Below, one piece after another: positions 1-6,548 of a DNA stretch of 13,797 nt. A program made the position numbers and the translations under genes. The notes beneath the pieces were generated by a model. The model ran no database searches. It was not told where the DNA came from and worked only from the letters and a program-made list of their open reading frames with translations. Each line of letters starts with the position of its first letter. Within the stretch, counting starts at the first letter, position 1. Origin of the DNA: CAYWXK01 sp964462515 (GTDB lineage: Bacteria; Planctomycetota; Phycisphaerae; Sedimentisphaerales; Anaerobacaceae). Location: the NCBI GenBank assembly GCA_964462515.1, contig CAYWXK010000069.1, positions 1 through 13,797 of the forward strand. Direction: 5' to 3'.

Positions 1-269
1 GCCTGCTCCTGCGGAGCTCCCTGGCTGGCTAAGCACTGCGCACGCAGTTCAGTAACACGCTCTAAGACCTCCTTTTCATGGGCTGCATACCCTTTGACTG
101 TGGCAACCAAATTGGGAATAAGTTCATATCGCCGCTTCAGTTCCGTGTCGATATCGCTCCACGCATCGCGAATATGGTTTCGCAAAGCCACCAGCGTATT
201 GTAAGTAAGGATAACGTAAATGACCGGCAGCAAAAAGACTACTACGACTGGTATCAGCAGTCCCCACAT
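1..269 (-). CDS. lemA: LemA family protein (C-terminus cut by window edge)
   Basis: The first 89 residues of a LemA-family membrane protein are present; the family is usually about 180-200 aa, so roughly half is missing beyond base 1. Residues 3-22 form a hydrophobic N-terminal anchor. They are followed by the family signature: YNTLVALRNHIRDAWSDID at about 23-41, then LKRRYELIPNLVATVKGYA at about 44-62 and a helical HEKEVLERV stretch. LemA proteins have a short outside N-terminus, one membrane helix and a helical bundle; their molecular role is poorly known. The start is ATG at 269-267, preceded by a GGGAGA site lying inside the end of the upstream gene. That gene's TAA stop is only 2 nt before this ATG, so the two are almost certainly co-transcribed and probably translationally coupled. 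Family assignment is secure from the motifs. Confidence 0.9.
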   Translation of the reverse strand, partial: MWGLLIPVVVVFLLPVIYVILTYNTLVALRNHIRDAWSDIDTELKRRYELIPNLVATVKGYAAHEKEVLERVTELRAQCLASQGAPQEQ

Positions 270-271
270 AA

Positions 272-943
272 TTATCTCCCTGAAAAAAGATATTCCGGCA
301 AAAATGACCTGACGGTGATGAGTCGATTCAGATTTGGCTCTATCTGCTCCGGCGATAACCGGGAACTAAACGACACAGCCAGCGCACCGCCCTCAATCTC
401 TATTGTCAGGTCGGTATTTGATAAAAGATACTCAATCATACGAGCATTACAAACATCATAAGCGAACTTTTTGTCCGGGGAGCGGACACAGAACTTACGC
501 GAGAATTCGTATGACTCAAAATCAATGTCATCATATCCTATTGCCTGGGCAATCTTCGAGAAGAATCCTTCACTGCCAATTACCAGCTCTGGGAAGGATG
601 TTGGCAGGTGCAGAATGAAAAATGAGAAATAATGGTGGTGGGTTTGGCGGTGTCCCTTGGAGTCGGTGGAATAGGTTTCATAGTGGTAGTCGAACACGGT
701 CACATCATAATCCTTGTAGTTGCCGGAGAGGATATTGAATGCGTAGCGATTCGACCCGGCCCGGAGTTTGTCTAAAAAGCTATAACGCTGGGCTGTATCC
801 CAATTCTTGTCAGGCTCGAAGCATAGACCAAGCTTAGCCGCCAGCTTGGCCATCGCCTCACGCCGTTTCCGTGCGCTGATATAGGCAAGGACCGAAACGA
901 CAACAATAATCGCAATGAAACCAACGATAATTAGAGGTTCCAC
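272..943 (-). CDS. Uncharacterised membrane-anchored protein upstream of lemA
   Basis: This is a 223-aa protein that I cannot assign to a named family. Residues 3-21 are a strongly hydrophobic helix followed by a basic stretch (ARKRREAMAKLAAK), suggesting a single N-terminal anchor with the bulk of the protein cytoplasmic. The soluble part has a tyrosine- and histidine-rich segment (FDYHYETY at about 85-92 and THHHYFSFFILHL at 101-113), which looks like beta strands, then FSRKFCVRSPDKKFAYDVCN and a C-terminal stretch resembling a small alpha/beta domain. The start is GTG at 943-941, with AAAGGA about 6 nt upstream. The gene ends 2 nt before lemA. LemA genes are often paired with membrane-anchored partners of unknown function, and this may be one. 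No catalytic motif is visible. Confidence 0.8.
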   Translation of the reverse strand: MEPLIIVGFIAIIVVVSVLAYISARKRREAMAKLAAKLGLCFEPDKNWDTAQRYSFLDKLRAGSNRYAFNILSGNYKDYDVTVFDYHYETYSTDSKGHRQTHHHYFSFFILHLPTSFPELVIGSEGFFSKIAQAIGYDDIDFESYEFSRKFCVRSPDKKFAYDVCNARMIEYLLSNTDLTIEIEGGALAVSFSSRLSPEQIEPNLNRLITVRSFLPEYLFSGR

Positions 944-1090
944 TTTCTATTCCTTTGACATATTCCCATATTATTTACCGAACCCCTCCATCCAACGTGT
1001 TATTTTAGCTGCTATTTACCCCCGAGGTCAAACACCTAAATCCACTTTTAGTCCCTGCCAGGCAGGTTTCCCCGACATTCCCGACACGCC

Positions 1091-1280
1091 TAACCTGTAT
1101 TTCTCACCGCGGAGAGCGCGCAATCCCGCAATCATTTTTAACCACGGATTACACTGATTTCACTGATTATTTATTTATGTTTAATCTGCGTTAATCTGAG
1201 AAATCTGTGGTTGATTATTTTTTTAATTTTTCTTCTCAGCGGTCTCTGCGAGGACTGTGGTTTGTGAGAAATGCAGGTTA
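1091..1280. repeat. Nested imperfect palindrome of about 190 bp (three inverted blocks)
   Basis: Three blocks on the left recur in order, reverse-complemented, on the right. The outer block TAACCTGTATTTCTCAC (1091-1107) pairs with 1264-1280 at 16 of 17 positions. The middle block CGCGGAGAGCGCG (1108-1120) pairs with 1238-1250 at 10 of 13. The inner block 1140-1169 pairs with 1182-1212, with most positions matching and a one-base gap. The inner arms are themselves periodic: GATTACACT, GATTTCACT on the left (9-bp period, 1147-1164) and TTAATCTGCG, TTAATCTGAG on the right (10-bp period, 1181-1200). It resembles a non-coding interspersed palindromic repeat or MITE-like element rather than an insertion sequence, since it has no coding capacity. 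Confidence 0.75.
1140..1212. repeat. Inner hairpin-forming inverted repeat
   Basis: This is the core of the larger palindrome. The left arm begins AACCACGGATTACACTGATT; the right arm ends in ATCTGTGGTT, its near reverse complement. About 12 bases (1170-1181, AT-rich) separate the arms, so transcription would give a long imperfect hairpin. From memory, sequences of the ACCACGGATTACACNGATT type are frequent between genes in environmental bacterial genomes; that recollection is not checked here. Confidence 0.7.
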
Positions 1281-1283
1281 ATT

Positions 1284-1311
1284 GATTACTGATTATCGAT
1301 TATTGATTATT
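1284..1311. repeat. 7-bp tandem repeat, four copies
   Basis: Four contiguous heptamers are visible: GATTACT, GATTATC, GATTATT, GATTATT. It lies just outside the nested palindrome and shares its GATTA core, suggesting a common origin by slippage. The copies differ by one or two bases. Confidence 0.75.
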
Positions 1312-1421
1312 TATCGTCACCTCACGGCCTTCTGCACCCAACCAAAAACCTGTGGACATCCTACGACCAAACGAGTAATCTACTGCCAAATCAAAAAAAT
1401 AGCATAATGGAGTCAGAACCT

Positions 1422-2876
1422 ATGCAAGAAAATGCAAAAAACAATAGCGATACTGAAATCAAGACGCCGCCGGTAGGCCTTGCAATCCTTGCAATGGTCG
1501 GGCCTTCATTTGTCTGGGCGGCAGAATACATCGGCTCCGGCGAAGTTATCCTTGCCACCCGCACGGGGGCCATCCTCGGCTCCGCCATCCTCTGGGCCAT
1601 CATCGTAGGGATATTTTTGAAAATCTGGATTGGAATGAGCGGCGCCCGCTATACCGTCTGCACAGGCGAAGGAATGATTGATATGTTCGACCGCATCCCG
1701 GGCCCGCGTCACTGGGCCGTCTGGATTGTGCTCGTAGTCCAGTCTGTTAGCGCAACATTCTCCATCGGGGCACTGGCAACCTCTTCAGGCATATTTGTAA
1801 GCAGTCTCTTCCCACAAACCATTCTACCCGAACGGATAGCAAATATCTTCCCTGCATTGTGCGGCTGGCTTGTAACGTTCTTTGCACTCAGCGTCGTATG
1901 GTCAGGCAAGTTTGACATCCTCAAAAAGGTGATGAGCTTTTGCGTCCTGATTATCGTCCTCGGCGTCATATATGTCACCCTGCACGTCTTCCCTACTCTG
2001 TCTGAGTTTTTTCGAGGCCTCAGCTTCCGCCTCCCGCAGGTTCCTCAATGGGCGCTTGCCATCGAAGGTGTCAAAGCCAATCCCTGGAAGGAAATCTTGC
2101 CCTTAATCGGCTGGAGCGCAGGCGGTTTTGCGAGTCAGGTCTGGTACACCTACTGGGTCATCGGCGCCGGCTACGGGGCCACAGCCGGCAGGGCCTGCGG
2201 TAAGGCGGCGGATGTATCTATGCTGCAGAGAATGACACGCCAAACGGCAGAGAAGATAAAAGGCTGGTGCCGGGTCCTCTACGCCGACTCCACCACCGCT
2301 ATGCTAATCGGCATTGTTGTTACCTGCTCATTTCTTATCGCCGGAGCAGGCGTCCTCAGACCCGAACAAATAGCGCCCAAAGGAGAGCAGGTCGCTTTCG
2401 AGCTTTCAAAAATATTCTCGTCGAGATGGGGTTCAGTGGGCGGATTTCTTTTCATCCTCGCAGGCGCCGCCGCACTAATTTCCACCCAGGTCGGACAACT
2501 GGCCGGCTGGCCAAGATTGCTTGCCGATTCCTGCAGAATCTGCATCCCTGGCTTTGACAAAAAGTTCGCCTGGAAGACACAGTTCCGCTTATTCTTGCTT
2601 TTCTTCGTGTGCACCAATATGGTTATTGTCTTCTGTTTCAAGAAACAGCCGGTCATTCTCGTCCAGTTCTCAGCGATTCTGGACGGTTTGCTTTTGACGC
2701 CGTTGCAGGCAATATGGGTTGCGATTGGCCTATTTGTGGTAATGCCAAAGCTTCTATCCAAAGAGGCCTCCAGAGTTCTCAAACCAAACCCGATATTTGC
2801 TGTCGGGTTAATTGTTGCCTTTTTGGTATTTGGTTATTTCTGTGTCTTTCAGATACCAACAATTTTTTCACGATGA
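1422..2876 (+). CDS. Divergent Nramp-superfamily membrane transporter
   Basis: This is a 484-aa polytopic membrane protein with about 11-12 hydrophobic segments and a short polar N-terminus. It aligns by pattern with Nramp (MntH-type) divalent-metal transporters: a GPSFVWAAEYIGSGE stretch in the first helix, a second helix ending in basic residues, and GWSAGGFASQVWYTYW in what should be helix 6. The metal-coordinating motifs of classical Nramp are absent: the DPGN position reads GSGE (residues 38-41), and the Met-Pro-His of helix 6 reads Gly-Gly-Phe (about 234-236). The substrate may therefore not be Mn2+ or Fe2+. I prefer the ATG at 1422, which has GGAG 9 nt upstream; an in-frame ATG at 1407 lacks a ribosome site. 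It converges on miaB, 21 nt between the stops, and appears monocistronic. Confidence 0.85.
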   Translation: MQENAKNNSDTEIKTPPVGLAILAMVGPSFVWAAEYIGSGEVILATRTGAILGSAILWAIIVGIFLKIWIGMSGARYTVCTGEGMIDMFDRIPGPRHWAVWIVLVVQSVSATFSIGALATSSGIFVSSLFPQTILPERIANIFPALCGWLVTFFALSVVWSGKFDILKKVMSFCVLIIVLGVIYVTLHVFPTLSEFFRGLSFRLPQVPQWALAIEGVKANPWKEILPLIGWSAGGFASQVWYTYWVIGAGYGATAGRACGKAADVSMLQRMTRQTAEKIKGWCRVLYADSTTAMLIGIVVTCSFLIAGAGVLRPEQIAPKGEQVAFELSKIFSSRWGSVGGFLFILAGAAALISTQVGQLAGWPRLLADSCRICIPGFDKKFAWKTQFRLFLLFFVCTNMVIVFCFKKQPVILVQFSAILDGLLLTPLQAIWVAIGLFVVMPKLLSKEASRVLKPNPIFAVGLIVAFLVFGYFCVFQIPTIFSR

Positions 2877-2897
2877 CTGTTTGGGGATTAAGGGTCT

Positions 2898-4274
2898 TTA
2901 AGTAGCTTTGCCGAACAATGTCAGCGGACTCGTTCTTACTATCTTCACTTTCGCAAATTCTCCTGCTAAAGAAGGCGGCCCATTAAAGACAACTATCCAG
3001 TCCTCAGAAGTCCTGCCCATCAATTGCGGTTCGGCTGCACCATCGCCGGAATTTCGATGCGATTTTTTGCTTAGGCCTTCAATCAATACCTTTACTTCTT
3101 TACCTAAAAATTCTCGACTCAACTGGTCGCTTATCTTTTCCTGCGCATCGAGCAGCTCTATATTTCGTCTTTGCTTTACTTCGGCAGGGACATTGTCTTC
3201 CAACCTTTTGTCGGCGGCTGTGTCCGGCCGGGGCGAATACTTAAAGATAAAGCAATTTCTGTATCTTGCCTTTTTGACAAGTTCAACCGTAGCTGCAAAA
3301 TCCTCTTCGGTTTCGCCGGGGAAACCCACTATAAAATCACCTGCAATTGCAATCCCCGGCACAATAGCTCTGGCTCTATCAAGAAGCTCCAGATACCAGT
3401 TTGCAGTATAGTGGCGATTCATTGCACGCAAAATTTTATCCGAGCCGCTCTGCGCCGGTATATGCAGATAGTTGCAGACCTTTGGCGAACTGGCCATAAC
3501 CTGAAGAATCCGGTCAAAAAATTCTTCAGATGGATAATTTGTAACAAATTTAATCCATTCAATTCCCTCGATGTCACTTGCCGTTGAGAGTAAATCCGCC
3601 AGGCAATACGTCTTTTCGCCGCTTTTATATTTGTAGGCGTTCACCCTCTGGCCAAGCAGCGTAACTTGTTTTACACCGTTGTCCGCTAATTTTTTTATCT
3701 GCTCAATTATTGCTTGGGGGGACCGACAAACTTCAGGCCCACGGACATAAGGCACGATACAGAAACTACAAAAATTGTTACAGCCGTGCATTGCTCTAAC
3801 ATACGCCTGGCCTGGTATTTGTTTGTCTTCAAGTCCATAAGCAGATTCAAATTTTTCAAGGTCTGCTGTTTGCTCTGTACTTACCTTGCGGATTCTATCC
3901 GTTACCGCCACGGTCTTTTTCTTCTCTCGCAGCGCCTCTGTTACGAGCTGGTTTATTTGTGGAATTTGTGCCGGCCCACAGACAATATCGACTGCCTTGT
4001 GTTCAAGTAATTTGTCGCCGAGCCGCTGGGCCATACAGCCAATTACGCCGACCACCATATCAGGCCGACTTTCTTTTATGTGCGCCAGGTTTCCAAGATG
4101 TGAAAGGACTCGCTGTTCAGCGTGCTGCCTGACCGAGCAGGTATTGAGCAAAACGACATCAGCTTCATCGACACTTTCGGTCAGCGTGAATCCCGCATAG
4201 AGTAACGCAGACCGAACCAACGCCGTATCCAGCTTATTCATCTGGCATCCAAAGGTTTGGAGAAATACATTCAT
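2898..4274 (-). CDS. miaB: tRNA-2-methylthio-N6-dimethylallyladenosine synthase MiaB
   Basis: This 458-aa radical SAM methylthiotransferase adds the 2-methylthio group to i6A37 of tRNAs reading U-starting codons. Three domains are visible. The N-terminal UPF0004 domain carries cluster cysteines C10 (FGCQMNKLDT), C46 (NTCSVRQHAEQR) and C80 (GCMAQR). The radical SAM domain has C165, C169 and C172 in GCNNFCSFCIVPYVRGPE. A C-terminal TRAM domain of about 65 residues ends at the stop. The GCQMN and CIVPYVRG wording fits MiaB rather than RimO or MtaB, and the length is normal. The ATG overlaps the TGA of the upstream DUF2971 gene by 4 nt (ATGA, 4274-4271), so translation is probably coupled. Only a weak AAAGA site precedes the start. 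Confidence 0.95.
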   Translation of the reverse strand: MNVFLQTFGCQMNKLDTALVRSALLYAGFTLTESVDEADVVLLNTCSVRQHAEQRVLSHLGNLAHIKESRPDMVVGVIGCMAQRLGDKLLEHKAVDIVCGPAQIPQINQLVTEALREKKKTVAVTDRIRKVSTEQTADLEKFESAYGLEDKQIPGQAYVRAMHGCNNFCSFCIVPYVRGPEVCRSPQAIIEQIKKLADNGVKQVTLLGQRVNAYKYKSGEKTYCLADLLSTASDIEGIEWIKFVTNYPSEEFFDRILQVMASSPKVCNYLHIPAQSGSDKILRAMNRHYTANWYLELLDRARAIVPGIAIAGDFIVGFPGETEEDFAATVELVKKARYRNCFIFKYSPRPDTAADKRLEDNVPAEVKQRRNIELLDAQEKISDQLSREFLGKEVKVLIEGLSKKSHRNSGDGAAEPQLMGRTSEDWIVVFNGPPSLAGEFAKVKIVRTSPLTLFGKAT

Positions 4275-5086
4275 TGGTTCTTTAAATCAACCAAGTTAAG
4301 GGTATAAGTTTCTGACTCTTCGGCTTGATACAATCTCACATGTTGCAGTTCTGGTCGCTCAATTAGCTTTCTGATATCCGACTTTAAATTCTCTTCTGTG
4401 TACAAACCGAAAATAATCTCTCTTATTGAGTCTGGGTTCAGTCGCAAAAACCAAGTTTGCTTGCCTCTGAAATCTCTAAGACATGATAGCCTTTGTTCCT
4501 GTAATTTCTCCAAATCATCAACGAGGAAGATCGTACGAAATTCTTTTTCATAACTCCAATCGACTGATTTAGTGGATAATACTTTTTGGAATTTTTCGAG
4601 CGAGATGTCAGTCAAGATGTTTACTTTGGGTCTTTGTTCAGAATAGTCAACAGGATCCATCAAAATACCACGCACCCTATTTTTATCCGGAAAAATACTG
4701 TCAAAATCAATACCAATTACTACTCCTTTGTGTTTATCAGTATAATGAGCCCACATCACAGTGTTTTGTGCGGTTTTTGAAACAGATAGTAGACAACCTT
4801 TTTGCTGGTTCCAGTGTTTCTGAAGCTCCCGTTGACTATTTTCAAGTATTTTATGAATCTCGCCGTTTTCAAGTTTCTGTTCATAGTCCGCTGATGGGAG
4901 CATGTTCCTATGTGCTAACACAGAAAAATATCTTGCTTTCATCGCAGATTTATCATTTGGACAATAAAGAAATGCTGAACACTCCAGTGGGTCGTTAACT
5001 TCTGAAATATACGGCAATTTTAGTTCCAGCGACCCCAAGATTTTTACGATACCCAACTGATCACAATATTTGTATAAAATATTCAT
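4271..5086 (-). CDS. DUF2971 domain protein
   Basis: This is a 271-aa soluble protein. Features typical of DUF2971 are the opening LYKYCDQ, a VNDPLEC stretch (family form FNDPFD), then CLLSVSKTAQNTVMWAHYTDKHKGVVIGID and WSYEKEFRTIF, which supply the conserved MWAHY, HKG and W-YEKE-R residues. The biochemical role of the family is unknown; members are often seen in variable or defence-associated genome regions. The start at 5086 places LYKY at the N-terminus and has GGGGA 8 nt upstream; an in-frame ATG at 5149 would add 21 residues but has no ribosome site. The gene is AT-rich: four 60-base lines I counted (4321, 4381, 4561, 4681) gave 27, 20, 22 and 18 G+C, against 30 in a miaB line (3601). 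It overlaps miaB by 4 nt, suggesting insertion of acquired DNA into the series. Confidence 0.85.
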   Translation of the reverse strand: MNILYKYCDQLGIVKILGSLELKLPYISEVNDPLECSAFLYCPNDKSAMKARYFSVLAHRNMLPSADYEQKLENGEIHKILENSQRELQKHWNQQKGCLLSVSKTAQNTVMWAHYTDKHKGVVIGIDFDSIFPDKNRVRGILMDPVDYSEQRPKVNILTDISLEKFQKVLSTKSVDWSYEKEFRTIFLVDDLEKLQEQRLSCLRDFRGKQTWFLRLNPDSIREIIFGLYTEENLKSDIRKLIERPELQHVRLYQAEESETYTLNLVDLKNQ

Positions 5087-5196
5087 ATTCAGAATCCCCA
5101 AAATCACTTCGCGGTACTTGCAGTCACCCAAAGCTCTTAATGTGCGCATTTCGAGTACTCATAATCAGTTAAAGATACAGAATTTGGGATAAGAAA

Positions 5197-6492
5197 TCAA
5201 TAATCCAGCGAGCGATTGAGCTGGCGCTGAAGTTCTTTGAGGCGGTTCACTTCTTCAAAGCCCAACAAGGTAATTGGAAACGCTGTCTTATTATGCAAGA
5301 GCGGTTCATCCATATTTACCCACTGACGGCATAAGTTTCCATCAGGCGTTCCCGGGATTGGCGAAAAGTCCGCCAGCACTCCGCGAATCCCTAACTTATT
5401 GACAAAACGGATTGTCGCCTCAAGCTCGCCGGCGGTTATATTTGGGTGGCCAAGAATTTGATAGGCTGTAATGTTCACTGCTTCTATCCCTGCGCCGGTT
5501 AGATGCGCGACGGCCTGCGCAAGCTCCTCACAAAAGACTTTTGAGCCTGTTTGTTTTTGCCATTGTAAAGAAGCGCTCTCAAGTCCCAGATAGAAGGTCT
5601 TAAAGCCGGCCTGCACCATAAGAGCAGCTATCTTTTTTGTAACAAAGCGGGCGTTAAGGGCATTGGGCGTATGAAAATTCATTTGAATATCTCGTTTCAG
5701 AACCTCATTCAAAAAAGGCACCAGCACCTGCTCAGAATCAAAGAGCAGGGCATCATCATAAAAGGCGATGTTTTCTACATTCAGCTTGCACAATAACTCC
5801 AATTCCGCTAAAGAGCGTTCCAGCGGTCTTGCTTTGAATCCTCCGTAAACCTTCGGCACCGAACAGTAAGTGCAGTTGAAGGGACAGCCATCGGCTAACT
5901 TTAGAATCCCAACACTTATTTTATCATAAACTTCCCACAGTGCAGGCTGTTTCAAGTCCGGACCGATTCCCAGATAGTTCCACAGTGGCTCAAGATTTGT
6001 CCCCACTGCTAAAAAATCTGCCCCTAATTTTTCCGCGTGACTGGTGCAAACTGTAACGTAGTTGCCGCCCAAAATGATTTTTGTCTTCGGACAAAATTTT
6101 CGCAGGTCTTCTAAAACTTCCTGTCCGCCCTGATACCAGTAAGTCATTGTCGTTTGCACAAAGGCAAAATCATAAGGCCCTTGTTGTGATAGAAACTCTC
6201 TGAAGGTATCGCGAGGCAATCCAAACCGCCGATAGTATCGTGGAATTGTCGCAAAACACTGTGGCTTGGCGACCTTCTCAGAATAGAACCGGCCTCGCCC
6301 CCATTTGTCTGATTGAAGTCCCTTTCGACCGGATAGCGGAGGGTGCAGCCGGTCAAGATAATCAAAAAGTTGAAAATCAGCCTTGCCGCGCAGATACCCC
6401 GCGACACTGAGCATCCCGTAGGGTTTGAGCCAGAAATCGAACGCAGTAAAGTCGTAAATCGGCGGATTCACCAGCAGGATTTTCGGCTTCAT
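5197..6492 (-). CDS. B12-binding-type radical SAM protein
   Basis: This is a 431-aa protein with an N-terminal Rossmann-like region: MKPKILLVNPP at 1-11, then YDFAFVQTTMTYWYQG at about 107-122 and KIILGGNYVTVCTSHAEKLG at about 138-156. This is the layout of cobalamin-binding-like domains, but the DxHxxG cobalamin-ligand motif is not seen, so B12 binding is uncertain. The radical SAM core has the CxxxCxxC cluster site as DGCPFNCTYC (C203, C207, C210), followed by FYDDALLFD and the glycine-rich FYLGLESAS strand. The C-terminus has DFSPIPGTPDG, typical of this subfamily. The substrate cannot be read from sequence. ATG at 6492 has AGGCGG close upstream. The next gene upstream ends 56 nt away and the DUF2971 gene starts about 110 nt downstream, so co-transcription is plausible but unproven. 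Confidence 0.88.
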   Translation of the reverse strand: MKPKILLVNPPIYDFTAFDFWLKPYGMLSVAGYLRGKADFQLFDYLDRLHPPLSGRKGLQSDKWGRGRFYSEKVAKPQCFATIPRYYRRFGLPRDTFREFLSQQGPYDFAFVQTTMTYWYQGGQEVLEDLRKFCPKTKIILGGNYVTVCTSHAEKLGADFLAVGTNLEPLWNYLGIGPDLKQPALWEVYDKISVGILKLADGCPFNCTYCSVPKVYGGFKARPLERSLAELELLCKLNVENIAFYDDALLFDSEQVLVPFLNEVLKRDIQMNFHTPNALNARFVTKKIAALMVQAGFKTFYLGLESASLQWQKQTGSKVFCEELAQAVAHLTGAGIEAVNITAYQILGHPNITAGELEATIRFVNKLGIRGVLADFSPIPGTPDGNLCRQWVNMDEPLLHNKTAFPITLLGFEEVNRLKELQRQLNRSLDY

Positions 6493-6548
6493 ATTCCGCC
6501 TGTCAGATTTCTTGCGGGCATTTTAGCCAGACTGCATCGCTTCGTTAA

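Larger units (their letters stand above)
944..1421. other. Gene-free, repeat-rich intergenic region
   Basis: These 478 bases separate the divergently transcribed lemA-side gene (start 943) and the Nramp-like gene (start 1422). No convincing coding region is seen. The middle is unusually rich in short repeats: a perfect 13-bp dyad at 1054-1066, two 9-bp direct repeats at 1071-1088 (CCCGACATT, CCCGACACG), a nested palindrome at 1091-1280 and a heptamer tandem repeat at 1284-1311. Promoters for both flanking genes must lie here or nearby, but I cannot pick out a -35/-10 pair with confidence. Confidence 0.6.

Noticed and set aside
78..461. Plus-strand open frame of 127 codons across the lemA start region
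   Set aside because: It is antisense to lemA and its upstream partner, both of which have clear motifs or tight coupling. Its translation has no recognisable features.
2279..2782. Minus-strand open frame of 167 codons inside the Nramp-like gene
   Set aside because: It is antisense to a gene with clear transmembrane pattern. The low-complexity translation shows no domain.
2823..2868. TTGGTAT/ATACCAA inverted repeat followed by six T, as a terminator for the Nramp-like gene
   Set aside because: The stem is only 7 bp and AT-rich with a 23-nt loop, and it ends before the stop codon at 2874-2876, so it would cut the message.
2908..3411. Plus-strand open frame of 167 codons inside miaB
   Set aside because: It is antisense to the TRAM and radical SAM region of miaB, whose family is certain.
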